Shown here: positions 32,481 through 45,689 of the stretch, in pieces
Position numbering within the stretch: position 1 is the stretch's first letter
How the letters are laid out: each line of letters opens with the position of its first letter
Source: Phellopilus nigrolimitatus
Taxonomy: Eukaryota; Basidiomycota; Agaricomycetes; Hymenochaetales; Hymenochaetaceae
Length of the DNA stretch: 64,000 bases
NCBI GenBank assembly: GCA_021029095.1
Contig: JAJOHG010000041.1
Coordinates: 1-64,000, forward strand
Direction: 5' to 3'
Notes under the pieces: generated by a model
The model's database searches: none
Told to the model about the DNA's origin: nothing
What the model saw: the letters and a program-made list of their open reading frames with translations, nothing else
Position numbers and translations under genes: made by a program

Positions 32481-34230
32481 CGCGAAAGAATGTTCTGTCT
32501 AAGGCTCACCAGCTCAACGCTCTGCGTTCCCGCAGGGCGTTTATCCTCAACACCCAGTGCAGGTTCTTGCTCGTTTCCAGCGCGGCTCATCCTTTGGCGG
32601 CGGCGTCAGCGCGCGCGCGCTCTTCGTGAATGCTTACACCGGCGCAGACGGCGGCGCGGAGTTGGTGTCCACCCGTCCGCCGCGGGCACACCGCGCGCGG
32701 CGCCCGGGAGCGGCGCACTCCTTGGGGACGTGGTTGTGCTGGGGCCGGAACGGCGCACTATGGTACGGGGAGCGGGGGCGGCTGTTGCTGCTGGAGGCAC
32801 GCTCGCATCATCCGTGTCCGAGTAACCGAAAGCGGCGGGGATGGGCCGCTCGGCACGATGGAGCGGGACCCTCGGGGACGCGCGCGCTGCTGGAGGTGGT
32901 GGGGATGGGGAGCGCGGGGATAGGGAGCGGGGCGCGCGCCGCAGTGGAAAGGGGCACGTTGGGTGTGCTTGAGATAGCGGGTTTGGAGGTGGATGTCGGA
33001 TCTGCAACAAGGGAAAGAAAGGGATGCCATCGGGACACGAAAGTGAAGCTCTAGACAGACGCAGGAGTTTGGTGGAAGAAAAGCAGAGACGCACCCAAAT
33101 GTTCTGCGACGCCGCTCGGCTGCGCGCGCCCGGCCGCCCCACGCCGGCAAGCGAGCTCGCGGTGTTGGATAAGTCAATTTGGAGGCTCTGTGCGATCGTC
33201 GACGCATTGTCGGCGCTCGTGCACGTGTCGGAGGCGGCCAACCGCGGCTCGGCGGCCTGGACAGGCCGGGTGGTTGAGGCGGCATCGAGCTGCGTCTGCA
33301 TCAATCGTGCCCACAGCTGCTGAAATACAACACCGATTCAGTGCGAGAGAGTAAAGGAAATACGAGGCTGCTCACGCAGGATAGCGCAGAACGCGCCCGC
33401 GACGTGCCCGGGCAGGTATGCGCGAGCCGCGCGCTAGACGTCCAAATATGGGTCCTTGTCTTTCACCTTCGTCTCGAGCACGCGTCTACCTTTCCTGCTT
33501 CCCGCATTGGGTGATGTTTAACAGAATGCGAGTGGCCGCAGCGATGGGGGTTGCTGCTGTCGGAGCGATTGAGAGGTACGGTCTCGCTAACGACAGGAAC
33601 GAAGCGAAGATGTGGAAATAGAGCGAAAGGAGAATTGCTCGGGCTTCGCGATGTTACCGAAGATAGCGAGTAAATTATATCAAAGAGATGCGGGAGAAAG
33701 GAGGACAGGCGCACGCACCGTGACCCAGACCTTCGCCGCGATGTGCTTTTGTGTATTCGAAATGAGAATCGGCGGCTGGCCATTGTAGCTAACTAAACAA
33801 ATGACCCTTCAGCTAGCCTGCTTTGCTCGAGAGCGAGAAAATAAAACTCGTACGTTGCTGCGCCAAAGCGACTTGCCCGGTCAAGGCTGCTGACACGCTG
33901 CTTTCTGAGAGGACCATCCGTCCGGTGTACATGTAAAACCACCTGGTCGAATGACACCAATAGCCAACAAGTCTCCATCAGCAGCGGCATCTCGAAGAAA
34001 AGGGTCGCTCGCTAGCTCCTTTCTCAAGTACATTCACCTCCCATGCATCGCGCTGCCAGCTGCTCCGAAGCGGGAGAAATAACGGAAGCGAGCAGAAAGC
34101 GGAGCCAAATACGCTCGGCACGCTCGCGCCCGGCAGCCGAGCTCGCGGTCCGCGCCTGGCTTGAGTTACTGTACGAGCTGAAAGACCGGTGCTGACGTCA
34201 TCGCTTGAACGACGACGACGTCCGCCCCAG
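32481..34230 (+). repeat. GC block after copy 4
   Basis: Carries ELAVLDKSIWRLCAIVDALS then ALVHVSEAANRGS (about 33157-33245), AAAMGVAAVGAIERYGLAND (about 33535-33590) and AADTLLSERTIRPVYM (about 33882-33935), all in the phase seen elsewhere; the THRVATQAF frame is broken by a small deletion near 33720. The MSN-EEG segment is missing here. Confidence 0.55.
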
Positions 34231-35510
34231 CTCATCCTACGAAATACACACAGCTAGTCTGACTCGCTCATAGATCGAACTCGCTGCTGGGGAGGCTGTG
34301 TGCAGAAGATTCAGGTTGGGAACGTCGTGCATGGCGTGCGGGAGGTGGAGACGCAGCAAGTGCGCCGTGCGGGTAGAGACGACGCAGTTTGGTCCAAGAG
34401 AACTCGGAGTCGGATGAGAAGACCTATCCGCCCAGCTAGGAGTTCTATCTGTCGCCCGCTGTGAGAAATACGAAGCGGGGGGAAAGTCGCTGGGAGGAGG
34501 TTGCTCTCACCGTACGTCCTTCGTTTTCTAGGTGTGCATTAACTTTTCACGTAGACGCCCCCGTCGGTTTCTGTTCCTGTGTGCATTTCTCTGGGCTCAG
34601 ACGGGATGAGCAAGGCGGGCCGCTGGACGCGGCAGCATTTGGGAGTCCAGGCGGTAATCGGCTGAGAGCTCCGTCAGCTGAGCTCCGTAAACGCTAGCTT
34701 AGACGGCGTCGCAGAGCCGGAGCCCCCGTCCGCCGTGGACACAGCGCATTTTGCACGCTCACCGGAGGACGTGGCGGGGCCGGTGCTGGCAGCGGGGTGA
34801 ATGGCGTGCTCTATTCCGGGGAGCGGAGCGGCGATGGCAGCTGTTGCTGCTGCAGCTGCAGGCGCGCTCGCGTCATTCGTGTCCGAACGGCCGGATGCAG
34901 TGGGCACGGCGCACTCAGAGCTGGGGTGCGCGCCGCGGTGGAAGGCACTAGGGGGTATCTGAGATGGCGGGTTTAGCCGTGGACGTCAGGTCTGCAACAA
35001 GAGAAATGAAGGGATGTCGTCAGTATATGAAGATGAGACAGACGGCGAGCAGAGAACGCACGCAAAGTTTCTGCGCCGCCGTTCGGCGCGCGCTCGCCCA
35101 GTGATTCCGCACCGGCAGCCGAGCTCGCGGTACCGGAGAAGTCGTCTTCGCGGCTCTGCGCACGGCGGAGGCTGTCTGGGCGTGCCAGCCGGCCGAGATG
35201 GAATCGAGCTGCGTGTCGACGGCGTTTGCATCTATCGTGCCCGCAGCTACTGAACCACAACACCAAGTCAGGGCGAGATGGGAGAGGAAATACACAGCTA
35301 CTCACGCAGGACAACGCCGAGCGCGCGCCCGCGACGCGCTCGGCAGGTACGCGCGCGGCGTGTCGAAGTCGGCGCTGTCGGCGCCGCCGAGCAGGTCCGG
35401 TTTGGCAGGCGCGGTGGAGGCGAGACGGTGAACGTCGGCGAGGGAGGCGACGAGCGGGTCGATGTTGATGGAGGTCATAACGGACGCCGACAGCTGGGGA
35501 CGGGATGACT
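34231..35510 (+). repeat. P and S blocks after copy 4
   Basis: P at 34320-34690 ('acgaagcggggggaaagtcgctgggagg', 'cgtacgtcctt'). S at 34690-35510 ('gcgcgctcgcgtcattcgtgtccgaacggccgga'; 'gagatggaatcgagctgcgtgtcgacgg'; 'ggaggtcataacggacgccgacagctggggacgg'). The S block here is the longest in the window. Confidence 0.55.
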
Positions 35511-36864
35511 TCATACTCGAATGTCTTCCTTGAGCCAATGTTTCGCCCAGCTTCGTGTGCTTCACTGAACCTCTTGGGGTCTCTCGCATCTTCGTTGATA
35601 GTAACTCCTGCTCTACCTGACGTCGGAGAAACTTTGACACCTACAGCTGCCTGCCGGATATGCTATGCTTCGCGTGCTGTGTGTTAAATATCTTTCTGAG
35701 TTATCACTGCTTTCTGCTGTTTCATCATATCGCGTCGTGCATCTCTTTTGTACAGGACTTCTATTTTGCTATCGTGACCCGACTCTGAGCCCTTGGCCTC
35801 ATTGTGTTTTCTTGGCTCATCCAGGACGCTGCCGCAAGCATCTGCTCGGCTGTGTTCTCGCTGAAACAAGACATACATATATCTGAATACCCCGCCATCT
35901 TCGACGAGTGCAAACAGAGCACTCGCCTCTATGCCTCGATTAAACTTTCCGACGCAAAAGCCCATCTAGCCGCAGATCTACGCACCCGTGCTCCAGCGCA
36001 CTGCATGTGTTCGATACAGTGCGTTTTCGTGTTTTCTTGCCTTGCACAGACTTCTCCTCAACTCTACAAAGACTCGCAGATGCGTTGTGGGCATCTAGAA
36101 AGGACAGCCTGCCTTGTAAGTCCGATCTTCCTGTTTCCTCGGATCGCGAGTGAGGAAAAGCAGCTGACTGGTAATCAAAGATGAACTGTGATGGTCAGAC
36201 GCAAATACTTAGTTGTATCAGCATCAATCACTATTCAACGTGACAACACGTCTGAGTTAAGTGTAAATCGGTGCAATGAGGATCCCGGTGCAGTTACTTG
36301 ATAGTGTGCGATGCACTCTTGTGTCTGGTAATCTCTAATCTCTTTTTCGCTGGCGAATGTCTTGAATCAATTTAGAGCCGTTTACGTTTGAGTCGGATCA
36401 TACAATTGCGGGGAGTACGTGTGCGTTCATGTTTTGTAATTTCTGCGCATCATTATTCGATATGATTATCTCATTCCCAGCGGTATTCGCACATCTTCCT
36501 TCACCGAAAATGCCCATTGTCTGCTCTGTATCCTGAGCCAAATGATGAAGCTATGCGCAACAAACACTGATTTCCAGACCGAAATTAGTAGGAAGTGTAC
36601 ATCAAGCACTTCTGACCCCGCATGGCCCGATATAGATGTCTCGCTAGCGTACTACTGTGCGCTTTTAGTATTGTTTTAGTGGTTTTCGCTCTTATTTGTC
36701 GATAATCGCATCACGATGGCTTTGGGACTCCTCGCGTATATGATCAGTATCGCCGTCATTCAACGCCGCCGACTCCGATAGACAGGTATGATATATCACT
36801 GAATCTCCTACCTCCTCACCGAAGATCCTATCAGATATTTTCTTCCCTTGACCGGCTCTCATTA
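35511..36864 (+). repeat. E and X blocks upstream of copy 5
   Basis: E block 35511-36060 matches 11540-12140; the frame IQDAAASICSAVFSLKQDI is kept and this copy carries a 25-nt extra segment (about 35893-35920). X block 36060-36864 matches 12180-13067. In this copy the X exon frame is shifted (KDSQMRCGHLERTACL). Confidence 0.5.
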
Positions 36865-36956
36865 CTTTAAATGTATTTGAGATCGTGAGCCTTGCGACGC
36901 GTCCCCCCGAGTCGACCTCCTGCAACTTCGTTGGAGTCTTTTGGACCCATCTCACA

Positions 36957-38480
36957 ATGCATTCCATACGCTCTGACATCGACCCTGTCGATCCGAGCCT
37001 CGTTCCTCTTTTCATCACAAATATAGACATTAAACAATACACTCTAGTGGCAATTCTGACTCTCTTAGTCTATGATAAGTGTATGTTTTGCTTCTTCGTT
37101 GGTATGTCGGATTCAAATGACATATCATCTTTTAGTTATCACCATGGACAAGGAGGTAAATAGAACCTGAGATTATCATCTCCATGTCCAAACTGATCAT
37201 TGTGTCATTTAGATAAAATACTTTTGGGTACTTCATTTATTTGATATCAACACCAGTGCATGCACTTACTTGCTATTTGGAACAAAGAGCTCTCCTTGCA
37301 GCTTTGTTAGCTTTGTTTACTTTGCAGTAAATAATATCTCCCAGTTTCTTCTGATAAACCACTCTAACACATTTCAGAATCACTACATTGGGATCCTGGG
37401 AGCCCTTTCTGGCATAGTGTGTAAGTCAAACCTTTACTGGGAGTTCATCAGGACAAAGAATGCCCATTGACACTTCTTATATAGCTAATACTCTCCAAAT
37501 AAATGAATCACTGCAAGCCATTTTTAATTGCTGTACTATAGCTTACTGAGGCTGACTCTAAACTTCATTTATAGGTGTAAGCACCCAGATACTACATTCC
37601 AGTCTCTACTGATAATATTGAAAGGCCTTGGCTTTGTCTGGATTCAGGGTCTGGCTAGTGAGTTTCTGAACTTTGCACAGAAAAACATCTTGCTAATTGT
37701 AGAGAAGACTTGATGACTATCCTTTTAATTGACTGTAATGTCTCCCTGATTATGATATTCAACACATTCATCCTACACTAATTGTCTTTCAGATATTCTT
37801 CTGATAAGGGTCCTTGCACTCTACCACCAAGGTGAGCATTCCCAATACTGCCAATCACTTCAAATGTCTAATAAACAACAGATAAGAGGCTGGGTGCATG
37901 CCTAAGGACTCTGTTTGGACTGGAGGCAGTATTTCTGCTGGGTATCATTATATATAACCCCATACATGAAGAGTGTAAGTTTTTGTGTTTCATTCTGTAG
38001 TGGAGTTTTCTAACCATGGGTTTTAGACATTGTAGGGGAGCTTGACGAAGGTGTAACATTTTGTGAAAACAGTATAAATCCTCCAAAAGTCTGGAATTCT
38101 TTATCCTGGTTAGTACTGGTGTTCTTAGGAAAGCACTTAGATTGACTTGGAAGTTGGAACAGGGCTGCTCCAATGCTGTATGAGACTATCCTAATGGTTC
38201 TAGCACTCTATAAGGCTGCAGAACACTGGAGGGAGACAGCTGGCTTCAACCAGTTCGCCCTTGTGAAGGTGTTGGTCCAAGACCAGGCCATTTATTTTAT
38301 TATGTATGCTTTCCTTCATGCATGACCATTGGTATATGAGCTGATCATTCTAACAGGGTCATATTTTGCAGTGTTGTGGAGATAATTGCATACCAGTTGT
38401 TCATCCCAAATGTTTTTCTGGCTAATCTCCTAAATGTTCTGGGAAATCCAAGCCTTCTCTGCATCCTTGGGAGTCACCTG
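36957..38480 (+). pseudogene. DUF6533-type gene, copy 5, 5' part split by transposon
   Basis: Exon 1 encodes MHSIRSDIDPVDPSLVPLFI with LLVYDK; ITMDKE and IKYFW follow, then FLLINHSNTFQNHYIGILGA, CKHPDTTFQSLLIILKGLGF, the helix ILLIRVLALYHQ, DKRLGACLRTLFGLEAVF, KAAEHWRETAGFNQFALVKV and the last exon up to NPSLLCILGSHL, where a 6.4-kb element is inserted. The 3' remainder lies at 44927-45016. Aligned exons are otherwise open, so the gene was probably intact before insertion. Read-through could give a protein lacking its last 30 residues and ending within the element's left end. Confidence 0.7.
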
Positions 38481-38501
38481 CATCAGGAAAAACCAAAATG
38501 C
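38481..38501 (+). repeat. left terminal inverted repeat of insertion 2
   Basis: It reads 'catcaggaaaaaccaaaatg' and then 'ctatata'. It matches the reverse complement of 44904-44924 except for one missing C. Confidence 0.88.
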
Positions 38502-38974
38502 TATATACTCAATTGAAAAGATATATGGTGATATATGGTGCTATATACTTTAAAACCGACACTATATAGCAATATATAGAGTATATTGCATATATAGTGG
38601 TATATCACCACTAGGATCAAATATATAGTGAAGATAGTGCTATCTAGTCTGGTCACAGTAGTATATATTACAATATAGCACAAGATTTTTGGTATATAGT
38701 AGTAAATAGTGCAATGTTTGGTATTAACAGTATACATGTAAGTCCTTTTCCTTGCTTCAAAGTACGAGCAACAAGCCGTCCAACACTTCCGGGAATTGCC
38801 GAGACACGGGTGCCCAATGCGGGGGCGTCCTGGTACTTCGTCATACGACACGCTCGCCCGCGTTTGCGATGCGTCCCAGACGTGCACGCGATCCCGGGGC
38901 ACGCGCTCCAACCACGTCCATCTGCGTCAACCCCCCAACCCCCCCTCTCATGATACGCCGCCGGACGCCGCCTC

Positions 38975-39312
38975 GCATGACATGACCGCGCGTCTCACCG
39001 CGTTTTTGGTCCAGGAGCGCTCGAGTTGCTTGGTCGCGACGCTGCACCTGCTCACCGTGCCGCTCCCCGCGGTCGCAGACTCCGTGGCCGGTGCACACCT
39101 GCTCACGGCGGGATAGGACGGGCTGGTCGGGCTCTGGGACATCGCCATGCCCTCGGCGGACGAGGTCTCCAACCTCGGCCGTGACGCGCGCGCGAAGCGG
39201 CACTGGGTAGACAGTGCGGGCGGGTGGGACGCGCCGCCTCGGCGGCAGGCGCCGCTTGCAGTGCTGAAGAGCCATACGGAACGGGTAACGGGCACGGTGT
39301 TCGGCGCGGACG
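38975..39312 (+). pseudogene. Ytm1-like WD40 fragment 1
   Basis: Text AGAHLLTAG, stop, [18 protein letters not shown], then [20 protein letters not shown] matches the pattern of fungal Ytm1/WDR12 (a WD40 ribosome-biogenesis factor of the Nop7 complex), in which similar blades read H-T-x-x-V-[ST] and W-D-x-x-V-x-x-W-D. The W of the first blade is replaced by a stop (39114). At GADG the frame joins Hsp70 sequence with no linker. The same WD40 stretch recurs at 41802-42118 and 42773-42990. Confidence 0.55.
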
Positions 39313-40489
<1,177 letters not shown>

Positions 40490-40783
40490 CGCCGCACGCA
40501 CGCACATCGAGTAAAGGGCCTGCCGGACCTCTTCGCTGATCACGTTCTCTGCCCTTCCGCTATCCTTGCCGTCATCCTCTCGCCCGTCTTCGCTCAGCCT
40601 TGCGCTTCGCGCAGGCGTCGGTGCATTTCAGTCGCCCGCACATACCTCGCATCATCCGCGGAACAATCCTCGGCTGTCCTCGCCTCCGCTCGACAACGCA
40701 TCCGTTCTTTTGTTCGCTTCCTTCGCGTTCGCCGCTCCTCACACGCAAATCATGGTATCAGCTTTGTCGCCCGCCCGCCGCAT

Positions 40784-41350
40784 TTGAGTGATCCCGACGG
40801 GTTCCGTCATGCCGGTCGACTCAAAAAGGCATCTGACATGATCCACGGTCTCGCGCTCTCTTTGAAACTCGAGAAGTGCATAAAGAAGCTCGAGGACGAG
40901 CTCGAAGACAAGCTCACTCAGCGTCGCTTTGAAAAATCGAGCCTCGCAGCGAGTGTCGTGGACCTGCAGTCGACGTAACAGGGCGTATACGGCGACTACA
41001 TCGACGAAGACGATGAGGATGAGGAGGAAGATTATGACGAAGACGAGAAACTCGAAGAGCGTGCGCTGCAGACGGCGATTGAAGAGACCTTCGAGGAGAC
41101 AGGCAACCGCTGGCGCCCGTGGGCGGCGCACGCACGTTCGCTGAGTTGCGGCGCAATCATCCTCATTGTCGACTCGGACACGATCGTACCAGAGGACTGT
41201 CTGCGCGACGCCGCGCGTGAGCTTGCGGAGTGCCCCGAGGTTGCGATTATTCAACATGAGCCGGACATCATGCAGGTTGCGCACCATTACTTCGAGAACG
41301 GTATCGCACATTTCACAACGCAGAGGTGCCATCCTCATGTCCCGGTCGCG
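40784..41350 (+). pseudogene. glycosyltransferase family 2-like fragment
   Basis: Text RLKKASDMIHGLALSLKLEK, then an in-frame stop, an acidic D/E stretch, ALQTAIEETFEETGNRWRPW, IILIVDSDTIVPEDCLRDAA, RELAECPEVAIIQHEPDIMQ and VAHHYFENGIAHFT. The V-D-S-D-T motif is the nucleotide-sugar/metal site of processive GT2 enzymes; the flanking text matches a basidiomycete GT2 group with several membrane segments. Only the catalytic N-half is present and it has stops and frame changes. It is inserted into the Hsp70 fragment, bordered on both sides by the same 16-nt 'ctcgacgtcgccccac' (40474-40489, 41633-41648). Confidence 0.75.
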
Positions 41351-41632
41351 AGAGAATCAGGAGCCCGGTGCGCCGCGCGCGCGTCCGTGGCGGGCAGGGA
41401 GGCGGAAACGACGCCGAAGAAGGAAAAGAAGTGCGTGGCGCTGTGTAGTCAGTGTGAAGTGCAGTTTGAGATTTCTTTTCTTTTCTTCTTGGGCTTTCTA
41501 TGCTCTCCTGTTAAATTTTCTGCTCTTCGATTCTTTCTCGTTGCTTTAGCTCCTGTTATGTATCCGACCATCCACTCTCTTTCTTTTTTCTTGGAAACTC
41601 TCACAACTCTACAGCTCTCCTATTCGACTTCG

Positions 41633-41801
41633 CTCGACGTCGCCCCACTCTCGCTCGGTATCGAGACCGTCGGTGGTGTCATGACCAATTGTGCAGACGA
41701 AGAAGTCCGAAATCTTCTCGACATACGCCGACAACCAGCCCGGTGTCCTTATCCAGGTCTTCGACGGCGAGCGTGCGCGTACGAAGGACAACAACCTCCT
41801 G
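41633..41801 (+). pseudogene. Hsp70 fragment A, continuation
   Basis: It resumes exactly where the upstream Hsp70 fragment stops: [19 protein letters not shown], frameshift, [20 protein letters not shown] and [14 protein letters not shown] (substrate-binding domain). At NNLL it fuses directly to WD40 text [18 protein letters not shown]. Confidence 0.8.
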
Positions 41802-42118
41802 CACACCGCGCCGCTCTCCGCGGTCTCCGTGTCCGCGACCGGCGCGCATTTGCTCACGGTGGGCGCTGGGACGCGCTCGTCGGGCTCTGGGACACCGTCG
41901 TGCCCACCCCCGGCCCCGAGGCACGCGCGAGGTGGCTCCGGGTGGACGGTGCGGGCGTGTGGGACCCGCCGCCGCTTCGGCAGAAGACGCTGCTCGCGGT
42001 GCTGAAGATCCACACGGAGCGGGTGACGGGCGCGGTGATCGGCGCGGACAGCACCGCGACGGCGTACAGCTGCACGCTGGCCTCGACCGTGCGCAACTGG
42101 GAGAGCAGGGTGTGCATG
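41802..42118 (+). pseudogene. Ytm1-like WD40 fragment 2
   Basis: Text [40 protein letters not shown], and [19 protein letters not shown] followed by YSCTLASTVRNWESRVC. The last part resembles the Y-S-C-x-x-D-S-T-V-R-x-W-D blade of Ytm1, with the final D changed. Frameshift near 41865. The right end joins an Hsp70 intron (gtacgt at about 42132). Confidence 0.6.
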
Positions 42119-42772
42119 CACACACAAAAAGGGTACGTCTAGTCTTCTTTTAATGTGAGTTGGCGCCGAAGCTGACTTTTTCTGAATGCCAGGACCAACC
42201 CCCATGCTCGTCGTCTCCGCACAGCTTGCGAGCGCGCCAAGCGTACCCTCCTCGGCCGCGCAAACCACCATTGAGATCGACTCGCTCTTCGAGGGAATCG
42301 ATTTCTACACCTCCCTTACCCGTGCTCGTTTCGAGGAGCTTTGCCAGGACCTTTTCCATAGCACGCTCCAGCCGGTCGAGAAGGTCCTCCGTGACTCGAA
42401 GATCGACACGGGGATCGTTCATGAGATCGTCCTCGTCGGTGGTTCTACCCGTATCCCCCGTATCATGAAGCTTGACCCAGACTTTTTCAATGGTAAGAAA
42501 CCAAACAAGTCCGTCAACCCTGACGAAACTGCCGCTTACTATGCTGCTGTCCAGGCTACTATCCCCACCGGTGACACTTCCGAGAAGACTCAGGACCTCA
42601 TCGAAGTTGCACCGCTCTCGCTCAGTATCGAGACTGCTGGCGGTGTCATGACCGCGCTCATCAAGCGCAACGCGACTGTCCCGACTAAGAAGTCCGAAAT
42701 CTTCTCGACAACCAGCCCGGTGTCCTTATCCAGGTCTTCGAGGGCGAGCTTGCGAAGGACAACAACCTCATG
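42119..42772 (+). pseudogene. Hsp70 fragment B
   Basis: It begins at the same Hsp70 intron as fragment A (about 42132-42191; both share 'aatgtgagtt...gccgaagctgac') and runs [99 protein letters not shown], frameshift, and ends KDNNLM, the same junction as fragment A. The frame is open for longer than in A (about 42265-42715). Confidence 0.85.
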
Positions 42773-43000
42773 CACACCGCGCCGCTCTCCGCGTTCTCCG
42801 TGTCCGCGGCCGGCGCATACTCGCGATGCGGGATGGGACGGGCTTGTCGGGCTCTGGGGTGCCGCCGTGCAGACGACGGACGAGGCCGCCACCTCCGGCG
42901 CGTGCGAAGCGACACCGGGCGGACGGTGGGACGTGCCGCCGCCCCGGTGGAACGCGCCGCTCGCGATGCTGAAGAGCCGCAAAAGGCACGAAAGCGAAAG
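42773..43000 (+). pseudogene. Ytm1-like WD40 fragment 3
   Basis: [17 protein letters not shown] follows NNLM directly, then [13 protein letters not shown] in a shifted frame and, in the other frame, [19 protein letters not shown] and [11 protein letters not shown]. It is shorter than fragments 1 and 2 and breaks off at 'ctgaagagccgcaaaaggc'. Confidence 0.55.
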
Positions 43001-43239
43001 CGAGCTTAGGAGATCGGGGAGAGTAGCACGAGAGCGAGACCAACATAATAACGAGGCCACAATGAAGATGACACAGAAAATGAGGGCGGTACGGATATTA
43101 GGTGAACTGTAGTATTGTATACATATGCAAATAAATACTATGTACATTTGACTACTACGTGATATGTTCACAAAACCAGAAATGAAGTTGAATCCAATAA
43201 GAGGCTGCGAGAATGGGTCCTAGAGCGAAAAGTTTCAAA

Positions 43240-43545
43240 AGTTTTCATGCCATAATGGCTCAGTTGGTTGAGCACTTCCCGAAGTGTATTGAGGGTCCCG
43301 TAGACTCAGGTGCTTTCGAGTGTCCGCACTTTATGCACCCGCCACTGAGTAAAATGGAAGTTCCCCACCTGGACTATCTGACTTGTAGCTTTGCTCGGTG
43401 GAAGGTGCTAGCCAACGTGAACAACGTTACCCTCTTATTTATTTATTTTATTTTATTTTATTTTTTGAAAACAAAAGCCCTCGGGGCCTACCTGGCTTCG
43501 AGAGGACAGAGGTTCAATCCCCACTGTGTGCCAATTTTTTTTTTT
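43240..43545 (+). other. tRNA-derived SINE-like segment
   Basis: 'tggctcagttgg' at 43256-43267 fits the RNA polymerase III A box, and the arm 'gctcagttggttgagc' folds like a D arm. 'ggttcaatcc' at 43511-43520 fits the B box, and a run of eleven T (43535-43545) could be the terminator. The spacing of about 245 nt is too long for a tRNA gene, but a degenerate B-box-like 'gctttcgagtgtc' lies at 43312-43324. It is nested in insertion 2. Confidence 0.45.
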
Positions 43546-44640
43546 CATACCTGAGAATTACCTTCCCAAATTGGAATTATTTGGGATTGTTTATAGGTCA
43601 TGTGATTACCTCTATAAATCCGAAATCAAGGTTCTGTATTTCTTTCTTTCTGACTACCATCATCTCACATGACTAAAAATTTTGCCTCTTTCATTTCTCC
43701 TTCCTGCTGTATTTCTCTGTCCTTGTACCAGTAAGTCCACCATGCTACTTTAAATGTCATTGTCTATTCTATGGGACTGCTTAGAAGGAGAAATATGAAC
43801 TTCATCATTTTCTCCTTCTCATACCTTTACCCTATATCATCTCCAGTATAGCATCCTGAAATGTTTCTGTTGGTGCTATGTTCTATCTTTCCCTCACATG
43901 GTCTATCTGCATGTCATCCTACTATTGACTTGCTTGACTGTTGAGGGTATATTGTCTTCAGACAACATAACTTGTCACCTGACTTATATTCTTTGGTCAT
44001 GCTTTGGCATGTAGCCTGGCCTAGAATTCATTGTCATGATTTCTTCACTCCTATTTTTCATCATAATGTATGATCATACTTTCTCATACAGCTTGGTGAA
44101 ATCTCAGCACCAGCATTCCTCATTTCCACTCCTTACTTCATAATGGTGGCCTGCATACTAATACTCCTTTACCTAGGATACTGCAGGAAACAGCAAGCTG
44201 TTGCTAGTTTTCTGTGACCTCAATTTCATGCTGCTGCTTGCCATCATGCAGATGTCTCTTTAAAATGGTGAGCCAGCTGATATGCTATGTTCAGCTTTAT
44301 CTGACTATGCCAGTTGCCAGTCATCTCAGCTTTGGCCTTGAGCTGGTTCCTTCACAATCTGCTCCAGGTCACTTCTGCTTTTCTCACAGTCACCTTTCTG
44401 GTTCTACACACCCTCATCACCCTCATCACCCTCATGCCCCTAATTTCCCTCTTCCCTTATTCTTTTCCCTTCTTTCCCTTTTCAGTATCTCTTCTACCTT
44501 GCTACATGATATGCAGCTTAATGTAGATACTATTGTATTTTTATATAATGATAACAGTCTTTAAATCATTGCTATGACAGTCTGCATTCATTTTGCCAAA
44601 TCCCAAAGCCAGCCTACCCTCCTCTTTTGCCAGTATGTAC
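43546..44640. other. AT-rich interior of insertion 2, nothing recognised
   Basis: T/C-rich + strand DNA with one 116-residue frame (44214-44564), rich in His, Ser and Pro, that looks like translated pyrimidine tracts. No gene is supported. 'ccctcatcaccctcatcaccctcatgcccc' (44409-44438) is a short tandem repeat. Confidence 0.35.
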
Positions 44641-44903
44641 ATCTATATAACACTATATAGCACAAAAATAGCCAGAAAATAGTAAACTAGGGGATTACAT
44701 AGAACTAAAATACCTAGCAGGCCTGTTATATACTGCTATATTAGCACCATATTAGCACTATATACTGCTATATAGTACTCTGTTTATAATATATAGTAGT
44801 ATATACTAGGGTAAGTCTGCTATATAGCTTATATAAAGGGGGATTGTTGTATTCTTCCTATTTAAACTAATTTATCTATATACTGTTATCTAGTACTATA
44901 TAT

Positions 44904-44924
44904 CATTTTGGGTTTTTCCTGATG
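44904..44924 (-). repeat. right terminal inverted repeat of insertion 2
   Basis: It reads 'cattttgggtttttcctgatg' on the + strand. Its reverse complement equals the left end with one additional C. It is followed by the duplicated TG and the host exon. Confidence 0.88.
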
Positions 44925-45016
44925 TGCTGGTCCATCTGAAGGAAGCTGGAGAGAGAGGAGCCAATGGAGGGACCAGCTACAGGATGAAGACTATGAGCAA
45001 CATTGTGTTTTCCTGA
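44925..45016 (+). pseudogene. DUF6533-type gene, copy 5, 3' remainder
   Basis: It continues the exon interrupted at 38480: LVHLKEAGERGANGGTSYRM, then KTMSNIVFS and TGA at 45014-45016. With the 5' part it completes the standard last exon, showing that the element entered a gene with an open frame. Confidence 0.85.
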
Positions 45017-45689
45017 TTTAGCGAAGAGGATTTCAAGGTGGGTTTGTTGTTCTATTTATTTTAATAGCTTTGCTGATTAATACAACAATAGTTGTGCAGA
45101 AGACCTGTAGGATGGTCAAACACACATCCAAAAGATCCTATTCTATTTGCTCTCTTTTGCTTTTGGCTTCTTACTCTGCCCTTATTTAATTGCCATTCCA
45201 ATGTAAAGAATCTTCGCTGTGCGAAGAAATACCAGATACAAGCTTAATGTGATCGTCCCCCTCTAGAAATGTATATGTCAAAACGTTATAGATAGATGCG
45301 ATTACCCCAATACATCAACAGCGTGCATGTTTGTTCATCCGGCTTGCCATACTTAATCAGTGCACCTGGAGTGAATGTCGATGGGCAGTGCTGGCTCACC
45401 AGCGCGAACGACACATCCCGTTGGTGCTAAGGACAGCGAGAAACTCAAGGAGAGGAGACGGAGTGAAAGCGAGCCGACTTCCATCTGCGCTTTGAGGCTC
45501 GGTACTGGCAACCAGAACTGAGGAATTTGTCGTACACGAGTCCGCACTGCGACTCGCGTTCACCATCTGTTTCAGTCCCAGCTCCGCGGCTTGTGCTTCG
45601 GAGACTATTGTTCATTAGGCTGTAAACACGCCAGTTTTACTTTCTGTTTGTGTATAATCAACCCCCGCACGAATTAAATAATCTGTTTG
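45017..45689. repeat. 3' flank of copy 5
   Basis: Standard flank ('agaagacctgtaggatggtcaaacacacatcc'; 'gcgaagaaataccag'; 'agaaatgtatatgtcaaaacg'; 'gctcaccagcgcgaacgacaca'). A segment present after copies 3 and 4 (between 'gtccgcac' and 'tgcgactcgcgttc') is missing at about 45548. Confidence 0.6.

Noticed and set aside
32606..33304. 232-residue minus-strand frame in the GC block
   Set aside because: The opposite strand carries the frame that is conserved between copies (SSWRLCAIVDALS); this one is its shadow.
43256..43330. tRNA gene
   Set aside because: The D-arm is good but no consistent anticodon stem or acceptor pairing can be formed, and the B box is degenerate or too far away.
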